Assembly (NCBI GenBank): GCA_910584115.1
Contig: CAJTYN010000001.1
Span: forward strand, 48,515 to 63,715
Direction of reading: 5' to 3'
Origin: an uncultured Lachnospiraceae bacterium
GTDB taxonomy: Bacteria; Bacillota; Clostridia; Lachnospirales; Lachnospiraceae
DNA length: 15,201 nucleotides
The position numbers and the translations under genes are program-made. This document shows positions 8,012 through 14,330 of the stretch, piece after piece (position 1 is the stretch's first letter; every line of letters starts with the position of its first letter). The notes under the pieces are model-generated. The model was not told where the DNA came from. It did not search any database and saw only the letters and a list, made by a program, of their open reading frames with translations.

Positions 8012-9124
8012 TTATTTAACTTCGATGAGCTGATATTCCTTATTGCCGAGCCCCAGCTTCACCGCATGTTCGATCGCGGACTGCCAATGCGTATCCGGGG
8101 AGATGGTGTGGAAATGGTCGTGGGCCGGGTCTTCCGGCAGTTCTCCCAACATGGAATGGCGGATCGGAGGTTGTGCGTTGACCGCGTCCACGCAGGCCAT
8201 ATCCAGGGCGACCGGGTCAAAAGAGGCAAAAAAGCCCACATCCGGCACGATGGCCGCATCATTTTCCCCGTGGCAGTCGCAGTAAGGGGACACATCGATC
8301 ACCAGGCTGATGTGGAAATGGGGACGTCCCGCGAGGACGGCCTTGCTGTACTCGGCGATCTTGCAGTTTAAGATGTCGTTGGACTCATCGCTGGCCGGCA
8401 GGACGGCATCTTTGGGACAGACGCCGATGCAGCGGCCGCAGCCCACACATTTATCGTGGTCGATGGAAGCGGCTTTTTCTGGGAAACTGATCGCGTCATG
8501 GGCACAGGTCTTGGTGCATTTTTTACAGGCGATGCAGAGTTCGGGGTCCACATGGGGTTTCCCGGCACTGTGCATCTCCATCTTCCCGGCCCGGGAGCCG
8601 CAGCCCATGCCGATGTTCTTTAATGCGCCGCCGAATCCGGTCGCCTCATGGCCTTTAAAATGGTTCAGGGATATGAACACATCCGCGTCCATGATGGCCT
8701 GTCCGATCTTGGCCTCTTTCACATAGGTGCCGCCCTCTACGGGCACATAAGCCTCGTCCGTGCCTTTTAGGCCGTCGGCGATCAGGAGCTGGCAGCCGGT
8801 GGTGTAGGGGGTAAACCCGTTGGCATACGCGCTGTCCAGATGATCCAGGGCATTTTTTCGCCCGCCCACGTACAGGGTGTTGCAGTCGGTCAAAAACGGC
8901 TTTCCGCCCAGATCCTTGATGACATCCGCCACGGCTTTCGCGTAATTATGCCGGAGAAAAGCCAGGTTCCCGGGCTCGCCGAAATGGATCTTGATGGCGG
9001 TGAACTTATCTGTAAGATCGATCTTCTGGATCCCGGCCTTTCGGATCAGCCGTTCCAGTTTCTGCAGGAGACTGTCTCCCGGCTTTGCGCGCAGGTCTGT
9101 AAAATATACTTCTGATCGTTCCAT
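8012..9124 (-). CDS. DUF362 domain protein with two 4Fe-4S clusters
   Basis: A 370-residue iron-sulfur protein of the DUF362 family; its reaction is unknown. The DUF362 domain surrounds a ferredoxin insert with two 4Fe-4S motifs: CIACKKCTKTC (197-207) and CVGCGRCIGVCP (226-237). All eight cluster cysteines are present. Family-typical stretches are IKIHFGEPGN near residue 45, LNHFKGHEATGFGGALKNIGMGCG before the clusters, and DPVALDMACVDAVN after them. No signal peptide or membrane segment is visible, so it is probably cytosolic and may act in electron transfer. AGGAGGA lies about nine bases upstream of the ATG. It is divergent from the Memo-AMMECR1 gene and has its own strong promoter. Confidence 0.9.
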   Translation of the reverse strand: MERSEVYFTDLRAKPGDSLLQKLERLIRKAGIQKIDLTDKFTAIKIHFGEPGNLAFLRHNYAKAVADVIKDLGGKPFLTDCNTLYVGGRKNALDHLDSAYANGFTPYTTGCQLLIADGLKGTDEAYVPVEGGTYVKEAKIGQAIMDADVFISLNHFKGHEATGFGGALKNIGMGCGSRAGKMEMHSAGKPHVDPELCIACKKCTKTCAHDAISFPEKAASIDHDKCVGCGRCIGVCPKDAVLPASDESNDILNCKIAEYSKAVLAGRPHFHISLVIDVSPYCDCHGENDAAIVPDVGFFASFDPVALDMACVDAVNAQPPIRHSMLGELPEDPAHDHFHTISPDTHWQSAIEHAVKLGLGNKEYQLIEVK

Positions 9125-9154
9125 ATCTTCTATCCTCCTTGTCTTTATATTGTT

Positions 9155-9189
9155 GTATCATACTATCAAAATGTGAAAAAATCAATCAT
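9155..9189 (-). repeat. shared upstream element, copy 1 (before DUF362 gene)
   Basis: On the - strand this stretch begins ATGATTGATTTTTT and ends GATAGTATGATAC. Copy 2, upstream of larE, has the same two blocks, each with a single C/T difference, but 11 bp further apart. It overlaps the promoter hexamers, so part of the likeness is promoter consensus, but the match extends beyond both hexamers. Confidence 0.5.
9157..9185 (-). promoter_or_regulatory. promoter of the DUF362 gene
   Basis: On the - strand: TTGATT (9180-9185), a 17-base spacer, then TATGAT (9157-9162). A ribosome binding site AGGAGG follows close to the ATG at 9124. The 112-base divergent region also carries the start signals of the + strand Memo-AMMECR1 gene. 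Confidence 0.75.
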
Positions 9190-9214
9190 TTTGTATAAAA
9201 TGTCCCGCACGGGG

Positions 9215-9223
9215 TGTTATAAT
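9215..9223 (+). promoter_or_regulatory. extended -10 promoter of the Memo-AMMECR1 gene
   Basis: TG-T-TATAAT: TG at 9215-9216 and a perfect TATAAT at 9218-9223. No well-spaced -35 hexamer is visible; TTGTAT at 9191-9196 is 21 bases away. Transcription would begin near 9230, directly at the ribosome binding site GGAGGA (9231-9236), so the leader would be very short. A small palindrome CCCGCACGGG (9204-9213) sits just upstream. Confidence 0.55.
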
Positions 9224-9242
9224 AGGAGCAGGAGGAATGAAC

Positions 9243-10628
9243 ATGAATATATTACGTGCATTTGCAGTCCCCCACCCGCCGCTGATCGTCCCGGAGGTGG
9301 GCAGGGGGCAGGAACAGAACATACTGGCGACCGTGGACGCTTATGAGGAGGTGGGCCGGCAGGTGGCCGATGCAGCGCCGGATGCCCTGGTGGTGATCAG
9401 TCCCCACAGCGTGATGTATGCGGATCATCTGCATATATCGCCGGGGAGCCGGGCGCGGGGGGATCTTGGGGCGTTCGGCGTTCCCCAGGTATCCGTGCAG
9501 ACTGCCTATGACCAGGATCTGGCCGACCATATCTGTGCCCAGGCGATGCAGCAGGGGATCTCGGCCGGATATGCCGGGGAGCGGGATCCGGATCTGGACC
9601 ATGGCACGCTGATCCCGCTGTATTTCATCCAGAAATATATCAGAGATGTGCCCATCGTGCGGATCTCGATCTCCGGACTCTCCTACCAGATCCACTACCA
9701 GCTGGGTCAGTGCATCAGCCGGGCGGCGCAGGCCAGCGGCAAGAAGGTGATCATCATCGCCAGCGGAGATCTTTCCCATAAATTGAGGGAGGACGGACCT
9801 TATGGATTTGCCATGGACGGGCTGCTGTTCGATGAAAAGATCTGCCGGATCTTTAAGGAGGGGGATTTCTACGGGCTTTTAGATATGGATCCGGATTTCT
9901 GCGAGTCTGCCGCCGAGTGCGGCCACCGCGCTTTTGTGATGATGGCCGGGGCTTTTGACGGCTGGGAGATCGAGTCCAGGCTCTTGTCGTACCAGGGGCC
10001 TTTTGGCGTGGGGTACGCGGTGGCCTCTTTTTGCCCTGTGAGGGAGTCCGAGGAGCGCAGGCTCTTGGAAAGGCATATCCGGGAGAAGGAGAGGAAGCGG
10101 CTGGAGAGGCAGGCGCGGGAGGATCCTTACGTGCAGCTGGCCCGCAGCGCCCTGGAACAGTTTGTCCGGACGGGGGAGCGGATCGATCTGCCGGAAGAGC
10201 TGCCCCAGGAACTCTATGAAGACCGGGCGGGGACCTTCGTGAGCCTGAAGATCGATGGGAATCTAAGGGGCTGCATCGGTACGATCATGCCCACCCAGTC
10301 CTGTATGGGCGAGGAGATCATAGAGAACGCGATCAGCGCCGCCGTCCGGGACCATCGTTTTTCACCGGTGACGGTCCAGGAGCTGCCGCTTCTGACGTAC
10401 AGTGTGGACGTCCTGGGCGATCCGGAGCCGATCCAGAGTATGGATCAGCTGGATGTAAAGCGTTACGGTGTGATCGTCCAGTCCGGTCTGAGGCGGGGAT
10501 TGCTGCTCCCGGATCTGGCCGGGGTGGATACACCCCAGGAACAGGTGCATATCGCCTTGCAGAAGGCGGGGATCCCTTCCCATGTGGATTATACCATGGA
10601 GCGTTTCGAGGTCATCCGCCACTGGTGA
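9243..10628 (+). CDS. Memo/LigB-like and AMMECR1 fusion (AmmeMemoRadiSam system protein A type)
   Basis: Two-domain protein of 461 residues, function unknown. The N-terminal part (about 1-265) is a Memo/class III extradiol dioxygenase-like (LigB) fold. It has candidate metal-site residues H11 (PHPPL), H55 (SPHS), H120 (DHGT), H179 (SGDLSH) and a later ECGH. A charged, helical linker rich in E and R leads to an AMMECR1 domain (about 294-460) with the signature LRGCIGT (341-347). ATG 9243 is chosen because GGAGGA lies six bases upstream; the earlier in-frame ATG at 9237 touches the ribosome binding site. Memo, AMMECR1 and a radical SAM enzyme form the co-occurring 'AmmeMemoRadiSam' set; no radical SAM gene lies nearby here. 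The 3' end overlaps the convergent larE by 17 bases. Confidence 0.88.
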   Translation: MNILRAFAVPHPPLIVPEVGRGQEQNILATVDAYEEVGRQVADAAPDALVVISPHSVMYADHLHISPGSRARGDLGAFGVPQVSVQTAYDQDLADHICAQAMQQGISAGYAGERDPDLDHGTLIPLYFIQKYIRDVPIVRISISGLSYQIHYQLGQCISRAAQASGKKVIIIASGDLSHKLREDGPYGFAMDGLLFDEKICRIFKEGDFYGLLDMDPDFCESAAECGHRAFVMMAGAFDGWEIESRLLSYQGPFGVGYAVASFCPVRESEERRLLERHIREKERKRLERQAREDPYVQLARSALEQFVRTGERIDLPEELPQELYEDRAGTFVSLKIDGNLRGCIGTIMPTQSCMGEEIIENAISAAVRDHRFSPVTVQELPLLTYSVDVLGDPEPIQSMDQLDVKRYGVIVQSGLRRGLLLPDLAGVDTPQEQVHIALQKAGIPSHVDYTMERFEVIRHW

Positions 10629-11430
10629 TCCCCACATCCATGCTGCCGCTGCGGAAACCCTCCAGATCGAAGGTGAGATAGGGGATCCCCAGTCCCTTGA
10701 GCTGCCGGACGATCGCGGGTCTGTGTTCCAGCAGGAGGGGAAGATCCTCCGGATCCGTCTCCAGCCGCGCGATGTCCCCGTGGACGCGGATCCGGACGTT
10801 TCGAAAGCCCAGACCGCGCAGGAAATGCTCGCCTTGGTCGATGCGGGAGAGGAGCGCTGTATCCAGCGGCGTCCCGTAGGGGATCCGGGTGGCCAGGCAG
10901 GGGACGGAGGGACGGGAGGCCACGGGCAGTCCGTATCCTGCCGCCAGCTGGCGGACCTGGGCTTTGGTGATGCCGCACTGGGCCAGAGGGCTGGCCACGC
11001 CCAGTTCCTGTACGGCTCGAAGGCCGGGCCGGTATACATCAAGATCGTCCCTGTTGGATCCCTCCAGCACGGTGTCCGCGTGTTTTTCCCTGGCAAATCG
11101 CCATAGCTCCTCGAAGAGCATCTTTTTACAGTGGTAACACCTGTCCGGGGGATTTTCTGATATCCGGGGATCATCCAGCTCGTCGATCGTCAGGATGTGG
11201 TGGCTGACGTTCATGGCGTCGGCCAGCTGCCGGGCCCAGTCCAGGTCTGCTTGGGGATGGAGGACGGTGTGGAAGGTCACGGCGTAGACTCTGCGGCCTG
11301 TCTCGCGGCTGGCCTGGGAGAGCAGGCAGAGCAGCAGCGCGGAATCCACTCCGCCGGAAAAAGCCAGGACCGTGTCTTTTTGCGCGTATGTGCGGATCTG
11401 GTGGAGTAATGCGTTTTTTTCTGTAGTCAT
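10612..11430 (-). CDS. larE: LarE-family sulfur insertase, three-cysteine type
   Basis: PP-loop ATP-dependent sulfur transferase. In nickel-pincer nucleotide synthesis, LarE adenylates the pyridinium dicarboxylate mononucleotide and inserts sulfur. The 272-residue product has the PP-loop SGGVDS (25-30), EGSNRDDL (123-130) and the C-terminal SVPCLATRI (175-183). Three cysteines, C98 and C101 (in RCYHCKK) and C178, match the arrangement that binds a [4Fe-4S] cluster in Thermotoga LarE; the Lactobacillus plantarum enzyme has only the last and sacrifices it. Start ATG 11430 is preferred over 11454 because GAGGTG lies about nine bases before it. No larA, larB or larC is in the window, so the end product may be a nickel-pincer cofactor or something else. 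Confidence 0.9.
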   Translation of the reverse strand: MTTEKNALLHQIRTYAQKDTVLAFSGGVDSALLLCLLSQASRETGRRVYAVTFHTVLHPQADLDWARQLADAMNVSHHILTIDELDDPRISENPPDRCYHCKKMLFEELWRFAREKHADTVLEGSNRDDLDVYRPGLRAVQELGVASPLAQCGITKAQVRQLAAGYGLPVASRPSVPCLATRIPYGTPLDTALLSRIDQGEHFLRGLGFRNVRIRVHGDIARLETDPEDLPLLLEHRPAIVRQLKGLGIPYLTFDLEGFRSGSMDVGITSGG

Positions 11431-11460
11431 GAAATAACACCTCTTTTGTATCATAGGATC

Positions 11461-11506
11461 GTATCATGCTATCACTGTACATGATCCATCAAAAAAAGTC
11501 AATCAT
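11461..11506 (-). repeat. shared upstream element, copy 2 (before larE)
   Basis: On the - strand it begins ATGATTGACTTTTTT and ends GATAGCATGATAC. The same blocks occur upstream of the DUF362 gene, one C/T difference in each. Here the element is 46 bases against 35 there, a difference of 11, about one helical turn. The heptamer ATGATAC occurs again 13 bases further towards larE (11448-11454). Confidence 0.5.
11474..11502 (-). promoter_or_regulatory. promoter of larE
   Basis: On the - strand: TTGACT (11497-11502), a 17-base spacer, then TACAGT (11474-11479), leaving about 40 bases of leader before ATG 11430. The -35 hexamer overlaps the stop codon (11499-11501) of the upstream membrane-protein gene. 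No terminator separates the two genes, so read-through from upstream is also possible. Confidence 0.6.
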
Positions 11507-12161
11507 GTTTTAGCAGTGAGTGAAATGTTCTGATACTGATCTTATTCCCATCATATTCTATTGTCACTCGATGATCTCTTATAGGATATTCTACGTGCTG
11601 ATCCTGTAGCGGATAGACGTCCAGTGTCTTAAGATTAACCAGACACAATGGATAGACCGCCGTCTCATAGTTATTATCTGATATCTGTAATGTGTCTATC
11701 ACATCATCCAGGCAATCTTGGCACAGATTTTTTTGTAACATTTCTATATCTGGTCTCCGGTCTTGAGGAATGTTTATATCCATGGTCGCCATCCTTTTAT
11801 CAGGCAGACTTGACTCCATGATAGATATGTCTCCTACATTTATCATCCCAAAAGATATATGGTCATCATTTTCATGAAGACCAAGATCCAGCACATACCA
11901 GTCGCATAGGCATATAACACCGAGCGTGTCAAACTTTCGATAATATCCCATCAGGCTTTTCTTATTCTTTCCACATAGGTAACATTTTTTTTCATTCCAT
12001 AATCTAGAAGTAAGCTGTTCGTAAGGCATGCTCTCTCTTTTGGAGGAGCGTTCCCTCTTATCATATACATTCTGCCTAAGAATTACGATCAATATCAGAC
12101 ATAAAATGATCGCAGTGGTGGACCATAAATGTATGTTCTTTTGTTTTATTCTTGTGCGCAT
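11499..12161 (-). CDS. uncharacterised membrane-anchored protein with cysteine pairs
   Basis: 220 residues, function unknown. A basic N-terminus (RTRIKQK) is followed by one hydrophobic segment (about 12-28), probably an uncleaved anchor with the rest of the protein outside the cell. The soluble part has three cysteine pairs: C60/C63 in CYLCGK, C84/C86 in CLCDW and C147/C150 in CQDC. The first and third look like halves of a zinc ribbon. The pattern CxLCG, then SLMxYYRxxDxLGVICL, then CQxCLD, resembles an uncharacterised Clostridia family I know only from memory. An AAAGGAAC ribosome binding site lies about ten bases before the ATG. Base composition is visibly more AT-rich than larE or the ure genes, suggesting later acquisition. 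It may read through into larE. Confidence 0.65.
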   Translation of the reverse strand: MRTRIKQKNIHLWSTTAIILCLILIVILRQNVYDKRERSSKRESMPYEQLTSRLWNEKKCYLCGKNKKSLMGYYRKFDTLGVICLCDWYVLDLGLHENDDHISFGMINVGDISIMESSLPDKRMATMDINIPQDRRPDIEMLQKNLCQDCLDDVIDTLQISDNNYETAVYPLCLVNLKTLDVYPLQDQHVEYPIRDHRVTIEYDGNKISIRTFHSLLKHD

Positions 12162-12192
12162 ATTTCTCTGTTCCTTTAGGCAAGATATTGTG

Positions 12193-12276
12193 TACTTGAA
12201 ATAAGTTCATTCATGCCGTTCTTATGCTGTGATACTTAAAATATACTTAAATCACATTTGTTTTGTACTTATTAAG
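12193..12276 (+). promoter_or_regulatory. TACTT repeats, candidate operator of the ribbon-helix-helix gene
   Basis: TACTT occurs at 12193, 12233, 12244 and 12266. The second and third read TACTTAAA and lie 11 bases apart; the fourth is 22 bases further, so three sit on the same face of the helix. The first is part of an inverted repeat ACTT-N5-AAGT (12194-12206), and CTTATTAAG (12268-12276) is another near-palindrome. Ribbon-helix-helix proteins commonly bind short repeated sites upstream of their own gene. No convincing promoter hexamers were found in this AT-rich gap, only weak TTAAAT and TATTAA. Confidence 0.4.
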
Positions 12277-12293
12277 AGCAAGAAGGAAGTAGC

Positions 12294-12455
12294 ATGGAAA
12301 AGGATAAACATCTGGGGTTACGTATTGATCCTGAAACCCATAAGAAATTAAAAAGTCTTGCAGAATTTGAAGGTCGTTCGATCAATGGCCAGGTTCTGTA
12401 TTTAGTTCGTCAAGCGATCGCACGGCATGAACGTGAATACGGATCTTTAAAATGA
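12294..12455 (+). CDS. small ribbon-helix-helix DNA-binding protein
   Basis: 53 residues, MEKDKHLGLR to EYGSLK. The layout fits the Arc/MetJ-type ribbon-helix-helix fold: a short beta strand (HLGLRI, 6-11), helix A (about 13-27, PETHKKLKSLAEFEG) and helix B (about 29-48, starting SINGQV). Such proteins dimerise and place the paired strand in the DNA major groove. They serve as antitoxins, plasmid or phage repressors and general regulators. AGGAAG lies before the ATG at suitable spacing. No toxin gene is adjacent; the next gene is an XRE-type regulator 96 bases downstream. The phased TACTT repeats upstream suggest autoregulation. Family assignment is fairly sure, target unknown. Confidence 0.75.
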   Translation: MEKDKHLGLRIDPETHKKLKSLAEFEGRSINGQVLYLVRQAIARHEREYGSLK

Positions 12456-12488
12456 TCATATCTTTCATGTGGACTCATTCTAGTCCCA

Positions 12489-12516
12489 TTGTATCACTTA
12501 TTATGATCATTATAAA
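12489..12516 (+). promoter_or_regulatory. possible promoter of the XRE-type gene
   Basis: TTGTAT (12489-12494), a 16-base spacer, then TATAAA (12511-12516). Transcription would start near 12523, about 30 bases before the gene. TATGATCATTATA across 12502-12514 is near-palindromic and could hold an operator. Confidence 0.4.
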
Positions 12517-12551
12517 GAAAAAAGGACTGATCTTGGTCCAAACATGGCTAG

Positions 12552-12791
12552 ATGGGTATGGAACAAAAGATAAAACAGATAGGTATCGATATTGGCGGGA
12601 ATATCCGCAGGATACGTTTAGAAAAAAATATCGGACAGACAGAGCTTTCGGGTATGTTACAACTGAAAGGCATAGAGATGACGAGGGAGGCTTTGGTAAA
12701 GATCGAGCGTGGAGTCCAGCATATCACAGGTTCCCAACTCCGAGGGATACGGGATTGTCTGGATACTACGTATGACGAACTTTTAAGATAG
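12552..12791 (+). CDS. XRE-family helix-turn-helix regulator
   Basis: 79 residues, almost entirely one Cro/C1-type helix-turn-helix domain (about 13-78): GGNIRRIRLEKNIGQTELSGML covers helices 1-2, TREALVKIERGVQHI the recognition helix and following loop, and LRGIRDCLDTTYDELL the last helices. It is probably a DNA-binding repressor acting as a dimer. No second domain is present, so any signal input would have to come from a partner. The start is uncertain: ATG 12552 and ATG 12558 are both in frame and neither has a good ribosome binding site. It lies in the AT-rich block with the ribbon-helix-helix gene and ends just before a long hairpin. Confidence 0.75.
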   Translation: MGMEQKIKQIGIDIGGNIRRIRLEKNIGQTELSGMLQLKGIEMTREALVKIERGVQHITGSQLRGIRDCLDTTYDELLR

Positions 12792-12800
12792 AGCATAAAT

Positions 12801-12850
12801 AAGACTCTGCTGATAGGGGGATGCAGACATATCCTCATCAGCGGAGTCTT
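12801..12850. terminator. long hairpin, probable bidirectional terminator
   Basis: AAGACTCTGCTGAT (12801-12814) pairs with ATCAGCGGAGTCTT (12837-12850), a 14-bp stem with one G-U pair. The loop can pair further (GGGGAT-type against ATCCTC). TCTTTCTTAATG follows on the + strand and TTATTTATGC on the - strand, moderate T-runs. It lies between the convergent XRE gene and ureD and would serve both. Confidence 0.65.
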
Positions 12851-12907
12851 TCTTAATGCTATAAGATCTCACACAGCTGCGCAAGATCACAGATCATCTG
12901 TTCTATT

Positions 12908-13705
12908 TCAAAAACAGTCTTCGATCATTTCTTCCAATAACCCGGACAGCCGCTGCGCGCTTCCTCCCAGCGCCCGCACCGCCACATCGCCCCGGGCCGT
13001 CCTGGTCACGCCGCCTTCCACGCCGTCCGCCTCATCCAGAAGCTTCCGCGTCTGGTCTATCCATTCATCCGATCTCGGCACATTGCACAAGACCAGATTT
13101 CCCAGATGGGTATAGCCCTCGTACATGCCCGGGCCGTTCATATCCATCCACCCCGGCTCGTACCGGGTATTGTCTCGGTAAATGATCTTCCCATCCTGCC
13201 GGATCGTGACCCGGTTCTGAAATCTGCGGTACCCAAACCGTTCCCCGTGGGCCGCCCGGCCGCAGGAGAGGATCTCCAGCAGCACGAACTGCGCGTCGTC
13301 TCCGAAAAGCTCCGCGTCCAGCTGGCTGCGGTAGTCAGATCCCTGAAAAGGCATCGTGGGCAAGGGCGTGTAGAACAGGGCTGCGCCAGCCTCCACCTGA
13401 ATGGATGTCTTTCTGGAGGCATACCCTTCCTCCATCCGGTGGATCTTCTCGTAGGATTGTGAAGTCAGCGCCATCCGTGCGCCCGCATGGACATGGATGC
13501 GAAAATCCTGCCGGTCCCCGGCCATGATCCCGGCGGAGGCCGCCAGCGCCGTCACGGACATGACGCCTTTTTTCTCGTAAAAAGGACGCATGACCTTATA
13601 GGGCGCGGTAAAGGACACATCGCTTAAAACGGTCTTCCCGTCTTTTACCGAGGCCTCCAGGTATAGTCTGGAAGTCTTTCCAAAAGAGTTTTCACGATCT
13701 TCCAT
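12908..13705 (-). CDS. ureD: urease accessory protein UreD
   Basis: UreD (UreH) binds apo-urease and, with UreF and UreG, forms the complex that channels nickel and CO2 into the active site. The 265 residues match the family length. Typical family segments are PYKVMRPF (35-42), GIMAGD (59-64), TSQSYEKIH (81-89) and LSCGRAAHGERF in the middle. GGAGGGG lies inside the end of ureG about ten bases before the ATG, and the gap to ureG is four bases, so the two are likely translationally coupled. It is the last gene of the cluster, as in many Gram-positive ure operons ordered E-F-G-D. A long hairpin follows downstream. Confidence 0.92.
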   Translation of the reverse strand: MEDRENSFGKTSRLYLEASVKDGKTVLSDVSFTAPYKVMRPFYEKKGVMSVTALAASAGIMAGDRQDFRIHVHAGARMALTSQSYEKIHRMEEGYASRKTSIQVEAGAALFYTPLPTMPFQGSDYRSQLDAELFGDDAQFVLLEILSCGRAAHGERFGYRRFQNRVTIRQDGKIIYRDNTRYEPGWMDMNGPGMYEGYTHLGNLVLCNVPRSDEWIDQTRKLLDEADGVEGGVTRTARGDVAVRALGGSAQRLSGLLEEMIEDCF

Positions 13706-13709
13706 AGGA

Positions 13710-14318
<609 letters not shown>

Positions 14319-14330
14319 ATACAAAACCTC

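Noticed and set aside
10362..11174. 270-codon frame on the - strand overlapping larE and the Memo-AMMECR1 gene
   Set aside because: It is out of frame with larE, which has the SGGVDS and cysteine motifs, and it runs antisense into the AMMECR1 domain; composition is that of a shadow.
12452..12775. 107-codon frame starting on the stop codon (ATGA) of the ribbon-helix-helix gene
   Set aside because: The start overlap looks like coupling, but the frame overlaps the XRE gene almost entirely, and its Arg/Tyr-rich product shows no fold, whereas the XRE frame is a complete helix-turn-helix domain.
12294..12791. Ribbon-helix-helix plus XRE genes as a toxin-antitoxin pair
   Set aside because: Both products look like DNA-binding proteins; neither shows a toxin fold, they are 96 bases apart, and no toxin-sized gene lies between or beside them.
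12889..12901. Palindrome ACAGATCATCTGT downstream of ureD
   Set aside because: It could be taken for a terminator, but the stem is only about five base pairs as a hairpin and no T-run follows on the - strand.
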